Shown here: positions 33,153 through 42,309 of the stretch, one piece after another | Layout: every line of letters begins with the position of its first letter | Position numbering within the stretch: position 1 is the stretch's first letter | From: Rhodococcus sp. KRD162 | GTDB taxonomy: Bacteria > Actinomycetota > Actinomycetes > Mycobacteriales > Mycobacteriaceae | NCBI RefSeq assembly: GCF_017168335.1 | Contig: NZ_JABFAU010000016.1 | Coordinates: forward strand, 139,084-203,083 | Direction: 5' to 3' | DNA: 64,000 nucleotides | The notes under the pieces: generated by a model | What the model was told of the DNA's origin: nothing | Database searches by the model: none | The model's input: only the letters and a program-made list of their open reading frames with translations | Translations under genes and position numbers: made by a program

Positions 33153-34076
33153 TCAGGTCCAGGCCAGTGCGGACCGGTTCTCCCAATAGTGGTCCGGGGA
33201 TTCGGCAAGGTCGGCCTCGATAGCGGTGATCAGCTCGGGATCGACGGTCGGTGCTGCGAGGTTCTGCTCGAGTTGCGCTTCGGTGGCTGCTCCGGACAGG
33301 ACGACATCGGCCCAGGGTTGGGCGAGTGCGATCGCCAGCGCGAGTGCGTCGCGGCCGATCTCGGCCGCGTCGGCGATCCGGGCCAGTTCGGACTGCTCGG
33401 CGACGAGTCGTCCGTTGGCCATGGCTTCTTTGACGACGACGAACCAGCCGGCGTCGTGTGCGAGCGCCAGTGCCGGCCCGACGGACGGCTCGAGGGGGTT
33501 CCATGTCGACTGCACCGAGCTGAACACCTCGATCTCGAGCGCTGCCTGCACCACATCGGCTTGGCGTGGACCGCTGGTGCTGATGCCGATTCGGGTGCCG
33601 CCCTCGGCCAGTGCACGTAGATCGTCGAGCAATGCGGTGTCGTGGAGAGCCGGACTGTCCGGGGTGACGCTGTGGATCAGGTAATGATCGGGTTCGCCGC
33701 CGAGTTCGCGCAGAGTCTGGGGCCACTGTTCGGCCAACCGCGCAACCGAGTGTTCTTTGACCTCGTGCACCGGTGCACCTTGTTGGAAATCGGCCACGTA
33801 GGCATATCCCCATTTGGAGCCGATCACCAGTTGCTCCCGCCGACCGGGGTGTCGGGACAACCAGCTGCCGAGGAACCGTTCGGCCGACCCGTAGGACCGC
33901 GCGGCATCGATATGTCGAATTCCGCGTTCCCATGCGGTATCGAGGACTGCGTGGCACAGCTGTTCCAGGGCGGCCGGTTCGAATCGGCCGTCCACAGCCT
34001 CCGAGTGGCCGATCGTCAGATATTCGGGGCGTCCGAGGGCAGCGAGTCCGAGGCCGAGTTGTGTCATGGCGTCCAT
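33153..34076 (-). CDS. Aldo/keto reductase
   Basis: 307 residues, TIM barrel. It has GLGLAALGRPEYLTIG, then RHIDAARSYGSAERFLGSWL with the catalytic Asp-Tyr pair, GSKWGYAYVADF (Lys) and LIHSVTPDSP (His), plus a C-terminal NADP-type segment QPWADVVLSGAATEAQLEQN. The tetrad looks complete. Start 34076 or 34067 are both possible. It is convergent with the mft operon and probably unrelated. Substrate unknown. Confidence 0.88.
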   Translation of the reverse strand: MDAMTQLGLGLAALGRPEYLTIGHSEAVDGRFEPAALEQLCHAVLDTAWERGIRHIDAARSYGSAERFLGSWLSRHPGRREQLVIGSKWGYAYVADFQQGAPVHEVKEHSVARLAEQWPQTLRELGGEPDHYLIHSVTPDSPALHDTALLDDLRALAEGGTRIGISTSGPRQADVVQAALEIEVFSSVQSTWNPLEPSVGPALALAHDAGWFVVVKEAMANGRLVAEQSELARIADAAEIGRDALALAIALAQPWADVVLSGAATEAQLEQNLAAPTVDPELITAIEADLAESPDHYWENRSALAWT

Positions 34077-34160
34077 ACTTTCGTGGCATTCGAGGTGGAC
34101 ACAAGCCGGCCATCGGCAGAGGAACCTTGATAGGCTGGCACTTCGTCGGGATACGAACTG

Positions 34161-35327
34161 ATGCTCGCCAACTGCCAGTGGATGTGCATGCCCTCTCCGA
34201 GAGGCACCGACGTGATCACTCGAGCCGGCAAGCCGAATACGCCCGATCTTCACGACCTCATCGCGGGGACAGGGACCGCTACGACACTTCGGTTCAGCAT
34301 CGGATTCGGATCGCTGAATTTCGCCTTCATCGCACTGTGGGTCGCCCTCGACACCGCGGTGGGACCCACGTCGCAACCCATGCGCATCGCAGTCGGCGTA
34401 GCTGCCGCGTCGGCAGCTGTCGCCGCCGGACTGTGGGCCTGCACCGACAAGATGCTCAATGCCTTACCTCGTAACGCATTCGGCGTGTTCGGTGAGATCG
34501 GCACCGGACTGGTGATCCTGTGCGTACCGGATGCGCAGGTTGCCCTGGTGGGGTGCTCGCTGTTCGCCGTTCTGGGAGCGCAGTTCACCCTCCTCATGGG
34601 AACACGATGGTTGGTGTTGCATCTCGGCGTAGCGGCCGCGGTCATCGGAACCATGGCCGTGCGGTCAGCACAACAGGGCTCGATGTCGGTCACTTCGACA
34701 CTTCTGGCGACCTATGTTCTGTTGGTCGCAGCTGTCCTGACTCCCTGGGCGGCCCGCATCACCTGGTCACGTCTTCTGGTGTACGCGGCGAAATCGTTGA
34801 CCGACCCACTGACCGGTCTGCTGAACCGTTCAGGTCTCGAGCATCGACTGCACCGGCTGACCGATCCCGCGATGAGCTCCGGTCTTGGGCACTGCGCGAT
34901 CGTCGTGCTCGACATCGACAACTTCAAATCGATCAACGACGCCCATGGCCACGACGTCGGCGATCTCGTGATCCGTGAGGTCGCCGAGATGCTCGACGAC
35001 TTCGCCCGCAGACACAGCGCGCATGCCGCCAGAATCGGGGGCGAGGAATTCGCACTGCTGATGCCGAAGAAAGCGCAGATCTGCCTGCACGAGGTCGGGG
35101 CCGCCTTTCCGCTGTCGACTCGGGGTAGGCGGGGGCCTCGGGCAACGCTGAGCGCTGGGATCGTGCGCCTCCCGCTGGTGCACGCCAATCCGAACGCCTC
35201 TTTTGCAACAGCGCTGAGGTCGGCCGATCAACTGATGTACATCGCAAAACGATCCGGGGGAGCAGTCGCGGTGACCGAGGACGACCGACCGGACGCCGGT
35301 GCCGAGGAACTACAGGACCGGCACTAG
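34161..35327 (+). CDS. Membrane-bound GGDEF diguanylate cyclase
   Basis: 388 residues. Six or so membrane helices occupy residues 40-210 (FAFIALWVALDTAVG, GLVILCVPDAQVALVGCSL). A GGDEF domain follows from about 215 (DPLTGLLNRSGLEHRL, VVLDIDNFKSINDAHGHDVGD) with the active site as GGEEF. No RxxD product-inhibition site is seen in the usual place. It should make cyclic di-GMP. The start may be further downstream; several Met codons precede the first helix. Confidence 0.88.
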   Translation: MLANCQWMCMPSPRGTDVITRAGKPNTPDLHDLIAGTGTATTLRFSIGFGSLNFAFIALWVALDTAVGPTSQPMRIAVGVAAASAAVAAGLWACTDKMLNALPRNAFGVFGEIGTGLVILCVPDAQVALVGCSLFAVLGAQFTLLMGTRWLVLHLGVAAAVIGTMAVRSAQQGSMSVTSTLLATYVLLVAAVLTPWAARITWSRLLVYAAKSLTDPLTGLLNRSGLEHRLHRLTDPAMSSGLGHCAIVVLDIDNFKSINDAHGHDVGDLVIREVAEMLDDFARRHSAHAARIGGEEFALLMPKKAQICLHEVGAAFPLSTRGRRGPRATLSAGIVRLPLVHANPNASFATALRSADQLMYIAKRSGGAVAVTEDDRPDAGAEELQDRH

Positions 35328-35352
35328 GGAGGACGAGCGTTGCGTCCGCCCT
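35326..35352. terminator. Hairpin between convergent genes
   Basis: AGGGAGGACG (35326-35335) pairs with CGTCCGCCCT (35343-35352) with one mismatch around a seven-base loop. It overlaps the GGDEF stop codon and lies 21 bases from the end of the convergent regulator gene. Confidence 0.5.
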
Positions 35353-35373
35353 CGCGAGGTTCGATGCGTGGCC

Positions 35374-36036
35374 TCAGCTCGCCGAGAGCTGATTCCATAT
35401 CCGCACCAGGTTGCTGAACTCCTTCACCTGAACCAAGACGTGGTCGCGTGCGGCTGTTTCGGCTGCGGCGGCGTCACCGCGGGAGATGGCGTCGGCGATT
35501 GTTCGGTGCTCTGCCATCGAGCGACGCATCCTGTCGGGCACCCGTAGCTGTAATCGCCGGTACGGCTGCAGAATTCGCTTCAATGCGAATGCCTGTTGTC
35601 TGAGGTAGTCGTTTCCGCACGATTCGTTGATGATGCCGTGGAAACGCGCGTTGGCGTAGTAGTACGCATCCGCATCGCCACTGAGCGCGTGTTCCTCGCA
35701 TTCGACCAGTGCCAGCTCGAGGTCCGTCAGGGCCTCGCGACCGATGCGGCCGGCGGCGAGCCGCGCCGCCATACCTTCCAACTCGGCCATGACCTCGAAG
35801 CGTTCGGCCACTTCCGAGATACCCAACTCGGTGACGTAGGTGCCCTGTTTCGGGCGGATCTGCACCAGGCCGGAGCGTTCGAGAGCTTGCAGGGCCTCCC
35901 GAATCGGGGTGCGTGAGCAGCCGAACTCCTTCTCCAGCTGGGCGGGATCCAGGCGTTCGCCGGGTCGATAGTGACCGTCGACGACGGCGTTCTCCAGCGC
36001 GTCGCGCACTCGCGCAGACTCGGGAACTCGAATCAT
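35374..36036 (-). CDS. GntR/FCD-family regulator, probably of malonate genes
   Basis: 220 residues. An N-terminal winged helix (LDPAQLEKEFGCSRTPIREALQALERSGLV) is followed by an all-helical FCD ligand domain (ARFHGIINESCGNDYL, then EHRTIADAISRGDAAAAE) with the His/Asp set that binds a metal and a carboxylate. Its position divergent from malonate genes fits a MatR-like repressor with malonate as effector. The start at 36036 has GAGGAGG upstream; earlier ATG codons in frame do not. Confidence 0.85.
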   Translation of the reverse strand: MIRVPESARVRDALENAVVDGHYRPGERLDPAQLEKEFGCSRTPIREALQALERSGLVQIRPKQGTYVTELGISEVAERFEVMAELEGMAARLAAGRIGREALTDLELALVECEEHALSGDADAYYYANARFHGIINESCGNDYLRQQAFALKRILQPYRRLQLRVPDRMRRSMAEHRTIADAISRGDAAAAETAARDHVLVQVKEFSNLVRIWNQLSAS

Positions 36037-36102
36037 GTGTGCCTCCTCGGCAAAGTTTATCCGATTCCAGGGGTGGTGCAGCTCACATTTATCCGCTATG
36101 GT

Positions 36103-36136
36103 CCTTGTTATATATATCACGCAGAACCTTGTATAT
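36103..36136. promoter_or_regulatory. AT-rich direct repeats upstream of the malonate operon
   Basis: CCTTGTTATATA (36103-36114) and CCTTGTATAT (36127-36136) are near-identical, 24 bases apart and much more AT-rich than the surroundings. They lie in the gap between the GntR/FCD gene and the malonate operon and are candidates for promoter plus operator. Confidence 0.4.
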
Positions 36137-36185
36137 GGTTCGACTCACCCTCCCGGTGACGCAGGTACGACCGAAAGGACACGAC

Positions 36186-39011
36186 ATGGGATGCGAGGAC
36201 GGCCGATCGCTCAACAGGCTGCTTGCCGCGTGTGAACTCCTGATCGGTGACGTGGGCGAGGCATCCATCCGTGCAGTCGCCACCGGTGCGCTCAGCGCGT
36301 ATACCGAACTCGACGATCACGACAAGTTGAGATTCTTCGAGCACATCACCTCCGCGTACGGCGTCGACGCCGACAGAGTTCGGTCCGCGTTCCACCAATG
36401 GGACAACGCCGGCGACACCCCGTCCGCCGCCGACGAGGACATGATCGAACTGTTCAGCGCGGTCGAACCCGCGCGCCAGCAGTTGCTTCGCCGGATCAAC
36501 CACGCGCCCGGTGCAACACTCGCCCTGGTCGAGATGCGCGCGGACTTGCGCAGGCTGATGCCCGGCCACCCCGGCCTGCGGGCCCTCGATCACGACTTCC
36601 ATCACCTGTTGACCTCGTGGTTCAACCGCGGGTTCCTTCAGATGGCGGAGGTCACCTGGGATTCCCCGCCCGAGTTGCACCGGTATCTGCTGCACTACGA
36701 AACGGTCCATCCCATGGCGAGCGAAAGCGAGTTGCGCAGACGGTTACAGCCCGCCGATCGTCGTGTCTACGCGTTCTTCCATCCGGCGACCGGAGATGTA
36801 CCGCTGATCTTCGTCGAGGTCGCCCTGGTTCGCGGCGTACCGAGCCGCATCGGTCCGCTGCTGGAACCGGGCGAGGAGCTCGATCCGACGGCCGCGGACA
36901 CGGCCGCGCTGTACTCGATCAACAATGCGCTCGACGGGTTGGCAGGCGTGTCGTTCGGGAGCTTGTTGATCAAGCAGGTCATCGAGCAAGTGAGTCAGCA
37001 GCTGCCTCATTTGCGTGAATTCGTCACGCTGTCACCGATTCCCGGATTTCGATGCTGGCTCGATGCCAAGGCAGCCGGTGATGCCGAGTTACGTTCGCTC
37101 GTCGATCAGCTCGACGGCATCGAGGATCCGGCGCAGCTCGGCGAGCACCGCATCGAGGAGCTTCGCAGTGCACTGTTCCCGGCCCTGTTGGCCTACCTGA
37201 CCGTCGAGCGCCGAGCCGACGGCTGCCCGGTGGACGCCGTTGCTCGCTTCCATCTGGGAAACGGGGCCACCGCCTGGAGGCTGAACTGGCCGGCGAATCC
37301 CTCTGACGAAGCGTGGCGGCAGTCCTACGGGGCGATGGTCAACTACCAGTACGAACCGGAGCAGCTCGAACAAAGGCACGAGGACTTCGTGCGCAGGCGC
37401 AGGGTCGCAGTGAGCGGGCCGCTGTCCGAGCTTGCCACCGCGCTGCCCGGCGCATCCGACCCGAGATCATCCGCAGAGAAAGGAACACCGATGGCGCAGC
37501 CCACCACCATCTACCGCCTGTTCGCAGAGCAGGTTCGTATCCGACAGGACGCACCGCTCTTCGAGCTGCCGGACGGACGTGAGATCAGCTACCGCGACAC
37601 GGCTGACATCGTGCACAAGATCGCTGCCCGCCTGATCGCGGACGGCGTGTCGCCCGGAGATCGAGTGGCGATGCAGGTGTCGAAATCGCCTGAGGCCGTG
37701 GCGCTCTACCTGGCCACGCTGCAGATCGGTGGTGTCTTCCTGCCGCTCAACACCGCCTACACCGGTGCCGAGATGCGTTACTTCATCGGCGATGCCGAAC
37801 CTCGTGTCCTGGTCTGTTCGCCCGAGCGGGAGGCCGAATACGCCGAGTACCGAAGCAATGTGGTCATCGAGACCCTCGGCGACAGCGCCGACGGCACCCT
37901 CCTGAGCGGCGATGGCGCGCACGAGGACGTCTACGACGCCATCTCCGCCGATCCCGCGGCGATCCTCTACACCTCGGGAACCACCGGGCGTTCCAAGGGC
38001 GCGGTACTCACCCACGGCAACCTCGCCTCCAATTGCGAGGCGTTGCTCGACGCCTGGCAGTTCACCGCCGACGACAAGCTGATTCACGCGCTGCCGATCT
38101 TTCACATCCACGGCCTGTTCGTTGCGGCGAACATGACGCTCGCGGCCGGTGCCTCCATGCATTTCCTACCCAAATTCGACGCCGAGGCGATCATCGATCT
38201 GCTCCCGACATCGACTGTGTTGATGGGCGTGCCGACCTTCTACACACGGCTGGCCAAGAGCGAGCGCGTCACCCCGGAACTCTGTTCCTCGATGCGCCTG
38301 TTCGTTTCGGGTTCCGCCCCGCTGCTGGCCAGCGATCACGAGGCATTCTCCGCTCGCACCGGCCACGCGATCCTCGAACGCTACGGAATGACCGAAACCG
38401 GCATGAACACCACCAACCCGTACGACGGTGGCCCACGCAAGCCGGGAACCGTCGGTAAGGCTCTTCCCGGCAGTGAGATTCGGGTGGTTCACCGGGAGAC
38501 GGGAGACCCGGTGGCCGACGGGGAAGTGGGCATCGTGGAGGTACGCGGGCCCAATGTGTTCTCCGGCTACTGGCGGATGCCGGAGAAGACGGCCTCGGAA
38601 TTTCGTGCGGACGGCTTCTTCATCACCGGCGACCTGGGCATGATCGACGACGACGGCTACCTGTGCATCGTCGGACGTGACAAGGATCTGGTGATCTCCG
38701 GGGGATACAACATCTATCCCAAGGAGATCGAGGAACTGCTCGACGAACACCCCATGGTGCTCGAATCGGCCGTCATCGGTGTTCCGCACCCGGAGTTCGG
38801 CGAAACCGTTGTGGCCGTGGTTGTTCCCAGTCCTGGTGCGGAACCGCAGGGACCCGAGTTGCTGGACTTCATCGCCGGCGATCTCGCGCGATTCAAACAG
38901 CCACGCGCCGTGCGCGTCGTGCAGGCCCTGCCCCGAAACGTCATGGGCAAGGTGCAGAAGGCCGAACTCCGTAAGCAATACGCCGATCTTTTCGACGGTA
39001 TAGACGCATGA
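36186..39011 (+). CDS. Malonyl-CoA decarboxylase and malonyl-CoA synthetase in one reading frame (MatA-MatB fusion)
   Basis: 941 residues. Residues 1-430 are malonyl-CoA decarboxylase (RRLMPGHPGLRALDHDFHHLL, then YSINNALDGLAGVSFG and FVTLSPIPGFRCWL). From residue 436 an acyl-CoA ligase starts (YRLFAEQVRIRQDAPLFELP) with ILYTSGTTGRSKGAVLTHGN, LERYGMTETGMN and SGGYNIYPKEIEELL, the profile of malonyl-CoA synthetase. No stop separates them. The junction translates what looks like an old ribosome site: GAAAGGA stands before an internal ATG at 37491. The synthetase may thus also be made alone. Together they turn malonate into malonyl-CoA and then acetyl-CoA. Start 36186 has AAAGGA upstream. Confidence 0.88.
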   Translation: MGCEDGRSLNRLLAACELLIGDVGEASIRAVATGALSAYTELDDHDKLRFFEHITSAYGVDADRVRSAFHQWDNAGDTPSAADEDMIELFSAVEPARQQLLRRINHAPGATLALVEMRADLRRLMPGHPGLRALDHDFHHLLTSWFNRGFLQMAEVTWDSPPELHRYLLHYETVHPMASESELRRRLQPADRRVYAFFHPATGDVPLIFVEVALVRGVPSRIGPLLEPGEELDPTAADTAALYSINNALDGLAGVSFGSLLIKQVIEQVSQQLPHLREFVTLSPIPGFRCWLDAKAAGDAELRSLVDQLDGIEDPAQLGEHRIEELRSALFPALLAYLTVERRADGCPVDAVARFHLGNGATAWRLNWPANPSDEAWRQSYGAMVNYQYEPEQLEQRHEDFVRRRRVAVSGPLSELATALPGASDPRSSAEKGTPMAQPTTIYRLFAEQVRIRQDAPLFELPDGREISYRDTADIVHKIAARLIADGVSPGDRVAMQVSKSPEAVALYLATLQIGGVFLPLNTAYTGAEMRYFIGDAEPRVLVCSPEREAEYAEYRSNVVIETLGDSADGTLLSGDGAHEDVYDAISADPAAILYTSGTTGRSKGAVLTHGNLASNCEALLDAWQFTADDKLIHALPIFHIHGLFVAANMTLAAGASMHFLPKFDAEAIIDLLPTSTVLMGVPTFYTRLAKSERVTPELCSSMRLFVSGSAPLLASDHEAFSARTGHAILERYGMTETGMNTTNPYDGGPRKPGTVGKALPGSEIRVVHRETGDPVADGEVGIVEVRGPNVFSGYWRMPEKTASEFRADGFFITGDLGMIDDDGYLCIVGRDKDLVISGGYNIYPKEIEELLDEHPMVLESAVIGVPHPEFGETVVAVVVPSPGAEPQGPELLDFIAGDLARFKQPRAVRVVQALPRNVMGKVQKAELRKQYADLFDGIDA

Positions 39012-39039
39012 ATTCCCTTGTCGACCTAAGGAGTACGTG

Positions 39040-39441
39040 ATGGTTCTGTATGGAGTGGCAGCGTTGGCGCTCTGCATGCTGTCCGGCACGATCGTCGGTG
39101 AACTGCTGGGGCTGGCCCTCGGTATCGACGCCAATGTCGGTGGAGTCGGCTTCGCGATGATCATGCTGATCTTCGTCACCGACTGGTTGCGAAAGAAAGA
39201 CAAGTTCCCCAAGGCGACCGAACAGGGCGTGCTCTTCTGGAGCGCGATGTACATCCCGATCGTGATCGCGATGGCATCGATCCAGAACGTCGCCACAGCA
39301 ATCACCGGTGGCCCGATGGCCATTCTGGCGGGACTGGGTGCCCTGGTCGCCGGGGCCGCACTGGTTCCGGTACTGGCGAGAATCGGAGAACCGTCCGAGC
39401 CTCTGCCGCCGATGACCGAAGAAGAAAAGCAGGAGGCCTGA
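39040..39441 (+). CDS. madL: Malonate transporter subunit MadL
   Basis: 133 residues, four membrane helices (GVAALALCMLSGTIVGELLG, then GVGFAMIMLIFVTDWLRKK) and an acidic tail (PPMTEEEKQEA). It matches MadL, which with MadM forms a sodium- or proton-coupled malonate importer. AAGGAG precedes the start. It follows the fused mat gene by 28 bases and precedes madM by one base, so one operon is likely. Confidence 0.9.
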   Translation: MVLYGVAALALCMLSGTIVGELLGLALGIDANVGGVGFAMIMLIFVTDWLRKKDKFPKATEQGVLFWSAMYIPIVIAMASIQNVATAITGGPMAILAGLGALVAGAALVPVLARIGEPSEPLPPMTEEEKQEA

Positions 39442-39442
39442 T

Positions 39443-40207
39443 ATGGAAACCCTGAGCTCGGTACTGGAGAAGAACGATCTTCTGGTGGCCTTCGTGGTGG
39501 TCGGCGCGCTGATGCTGGTGTCGGGATGGCTGTCGAAGAACCTGACCCGCGGCAGACTGCACGCTTCTGCCATTGCCATCATCTTCGGTCTTGCCCTCGC
39601 CTACTGGGGCGGCGTGACCACCGGAGGCACGCACGGCCTGGCGGACTTCGCCGTCCTCTCGGGGCTGGCGCTCATGGGCGGATCGATGCTTCGCGACTTC
39701 GCAATCGTGTCGACGGCATTCGGAGTCGATCTCAAGGAGATCAAGCGATCCGGGTTGACGGGTGCGTTGTCGATCGTGCTCGGTGTGCTGGTGTCCTTCG
39801 TCGTGGGCGCGGCCATCGCCGCGGCGTTCGGCTACCGGGACGCGGAATCCCTGGTGACCATCGGGGCCGGTGCGGCGACCTACATCGTGGGTCCGGTGAC
39901 CGGAACCGCGGTGGGCGCGAGCTCGGAGGTGATCGCGCTGTCCGTGGCCGCGGGATTGGTGAAGTCGGTCGTGGTCATGGTCGGCACTCCGCTGATCGCC
40001 AAGGTGATCGGCCTGAACAACCCGAAATCGGCGATGGCCTACGGCGGGTTGATGGGAACCACCTCCGGGGTGGCTGGTGGGTTGGCGGCCACCGACAAGC
40101 GACTGGTTCCCTACGGCGCGATGACTGCGACGTTCTACACCGGAGTCGGCTGCCTGCTCGGCCCCTCGCTGTTCTACGTGGTGACACGAGCCATCGTCGG
40201 CGGCTGA
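39443..40207 (+). CDS. madM: Malonate transporter subunit MadM
   Basis: 254 residues, about eight membrane helices. It contains GGVTTGGTHGLADFAVLSGLALMGGSMLRDFAI and ATYIVGPVTGTAVGASSEVIALS, typical MadM segments. It begins one base after the madL stop and is the partner of MadL in malonate uptake. Confidence 0.92.
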   Translation: METLSSVLEKNDLLVAFVVVGALMLVSGWLSKNLTRGRLHASAIAIIFGLALAYWGGVTTGGTHGLADFAVLSGLALMGGSMLRDFAIVSTAFGVDLKEIKRSGLTGALSIVLGVLVSFVVGAAIAAAFGYRDAESLVTIGAGAATYIVGPVTGTAVGASSEVIALSVAAGLVKSVVVMVGTPLIAKVIGLNNPKSAMAYGGLMGTTSGVAGGLAATDKRLVPYGAMTATFYTGVGCLLGPSLFYVVTRAIVGG

Positions 40208-40268
40208 GTCGGCCGGGCCCGCGAGGCGATGGTTGCCTGTTCGTCCTGCGCCGCCGATAGTGTGAGGC

Positions 40269-41447
40269 ATGGACATGCTCAACCCCGATGTACCCGAGGA
40301 CGTCTTCGCCGATGTGAGAACGCAGGTCTCGCAGTTCGTCCGGTCGAGGGTGGTGCCACGAGAACTCGAGATCATGAACACCGACTCGATACCCGAGGAC
40401 CTCAGGAGGCAGTCCGCCGAGATGGGTCTGTTCGGCTACGCGATCCCCCAGGAATGGGGTGGGCTGGGGCTGAACCTGATTCAAGATGTCGAGATCGCCA
40501 TGGAACTCGGGTACACCACTTTGTCGCTGAGGTCGATGTTCGGTACCAACAACGGGATCGCGGGCCAGGTGCTCGTCGGATACGGAACCGAGGAGCAGAA
40601 GGCTCGATGGTTACCGGGGATGGCCGCGGGCGAGATAGTGGCGTCGTTCGCACTGACCGAGGACGGGGCCGGTTCCAACCCGGCCGGTCTGAGGACGACT
40701 GCGAGGGTCGACGGGTCTGGCTGGGTCGTCAACGGCAGCAAGCGATACATCACCAACGCCCCGGTTGCCGATCTGTTCGTCCTGTTCGCCAAGCTGGACC
40801 CGAAACCCGAGGGCAGCAACGGTATTGCAGTGTTTCTGATCCCGGCCGATTCGGTGGGGGTCGAGGTCGGCGGCAAGGACGCCAAAATGGGTCAGCAGGG
40901 GTCCATGACGGCCGACGTGACGTTCACCGACGTACGGGTCGAGGCCGATGCGTTGGTCGGTGGCAACGCAGATGTCGGGTATCGGTCGGCGATGACCTCG
41001 CTGGCGCGGGGACGAATACACATTGCGGCCCTGTCCGTCGGGCAGGCGCAGCGGGCACTCGACGAATCGGTCTCCCATGCCGCCGTCGCCACACAGGGCG
41101 GGGAGCTCATCGGGGGCTTCCAGCTCGTTCAAGCGATGATCGCCGACCAACAGACCGGGGTGATGGCCGGGCGGGCCATGGTGCGCGAGGCCGCGCGTGC
41201 GTGGGTCGAGGAGACCGACCGCAGGATCGCGCCCTCTGCCGCGAAACTGTTCTGCACCGAGATGGTGGGCAAGGTCGCCGATTTGGCGGTTCAAATCCAC
41301 GGTGGCGCAGGGTATATGCGTGAGGTACCCGTCGAGCGAATCTACCGGGATGTGAGGTTGCTGCGTCTGTACGAAGGCACGAGCGAAATTCAACGGTTGA
41401 TCGTCGGCGGCGGGTTGATTCGTGCCGAACAAAAACGCACTCGGTAG
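40269..41447 (+). CDS. Acyl-CoA dehydrogenase
   Basis: 392 residues with the complete fold: ASFALTEDGAGSNPAGLRTTA (FAD/substrate loop), VNGSKRYITNAPVADLFVLFA, and VAGVQIHGGAGYMREVPVERIYRDVR-like C-terminus. The catalytic Glu is in LYEGTSEIQRLIVG near residue 375. It starts 61 bases after madM and could be cotranscribed with the malonate genes or be independent. Substrate chain length cannot be told by eye. Confidence 0.9.
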   Translation: MDMLNPDVPEDVFADVRTQVSQFVRSRVVPRELEIMNTDSIPEDLRRQSAEMGLFGYAIPQEWGGLGLNLIQDVEIAMELGYTTLSLRSMFGTNNGIAGQVLVGYGTEEQKARWLPGMAAGEIVASFALTEDGAGSNPAGLRTTARVDGSGWVVNGSKRYITNAPVADLFVLFAKLDPKPEGSNGIAVFLIPADSVGVEVGGKDAKMGQQGSMTADVTFTDVRVEADALVGGNADVGYRSAMTSLARGRIHIAALSVGQAQRALDESVSHAAVATQGGELIGGFQLVQAMIADQQTGVMAGRAMVREAARAWVEETDRRIAPSAAKLFCTEMVGKVADLAVQIHGGAGYMREVPVERIYRDVRLLRLYEGTSEIQRLIVGGGLIRAEQKRTR

Positions 41448-41505
41448 CAGCCCGCACCGTCACGAACCGTGACCTGGACGGTCTCGCAGCACAGCCGACA
41501 CGTCA

Positions 41506-42303
41506 TCAGTACGCCGACGCGGCCCGATATCCCCGTTCTTCGGCCACCGAGTTACCACCGTCGACGACGAAGACCTGGCCGGTGATGTACGACGCAGACT
41601 CGGAGGCGAGAAACGCCACGAGTGCGGCAACCTCCTCGGGCCGACCCGAACGGCCCAACGGGGTGGCCGCTCCCATCGCGTTCTCGTGCTCGGTTGCCGA
41701 ACCCGTTGCGATCCAACCGGGTGCGACGATGTTCGCGGTGATACCGCGATGGGCATTGTCGATCGCGACCGAGCGGGTCAGCCCGACGAGGGCCGCCTTG
41801 GCCGCGTGGTAGGCGGCCTCTCCTCGGTAGGCCATCGCCGATCCCGATATCGAGCCGATGTTCACGATCCGCCCGAATCCCTGCTGCGCCATGGGTGCCA
41901 GAGCCGCACGGGTGACGAAGAAGTTCGTGTCGAGGTTCCGGGAGATTCCTGCGTGCCATTGCTCGTCGGATGTGAGCTCTGCCGGTGCCTGCTCCTCGCT
42001 GCTCGTGGTGGACGTCATGCCCGCGTTGTTGACGAGGACATCGATTCGGCCGAATTGCTCCACGACGGAGTGCACGAGGCGTTCGGCACTGGCCGAATCG
42101 GCGAGATCACCGACGAAACCCGCCACTTCTGCACCGGCGGATGCCAACTCGGCAACGCGATCATCGATGCGGCGAGATGTCGCCGCGATCAGCACCGAAT
42201 GCGTGGGTACCAGGGCCCGGGCACAGGCGAATCCGATTCCTGTGGCACTGCCTGCTCCCGTCACGAGGGCAATGCGTGGGGTGCCGGGCGAGGTGCTCGT
42301 CAC
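41506..42303 (-). CDS. Short-chain dehydrogenase/reductase
   Basis: 265 residues. The cofactor loop is VTGAGSATGIGFACA, the NNAG motif is present, and the catalytic Ser, Tyr and Lys lie in SISGSAMAYRGEAAYHAAK. It is a FabG-like oxidoreductase. The GTG start lies seven bases after the stop of the large kinase-aminotransferase gene, so the two are one operon. It may oxidise or reduce an aldehyde or alcohol from that pathway. Confidence 0.88.
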   Translation of the reverse strand: MTSTSPGTPRIALVTGAGSATGIGFACARALVPTHSVLIAATSRRIDDRVAELASAGAEVAGFVGDLADSASAERLVHSVVEQFGRIDVLVNNAGMTSTTSSEEQAPAELTSDEQWHAGISRNLDTNFFVTRAALAPMAQQGFGRIVNIGSISGSAMAYRGEAAYHAAKAALVGLTRSVAIDNAHRGITANIVAPGWIATGSATEHENAMGAATPLGRSGRPEEVAALVAFLASESASYITGQVFVVDGGNSVAEERGYRAASAY

Positions 42304-42309
42304 GCGCGG

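Noticed and set aside
35913-36185. Upstream extension of the malonyl-CoA decarboxylase frame
   Set aside because: It overlaps the regulator gene and the AT-rich control region; the start at 36186 has a ribosome site and matches family length.
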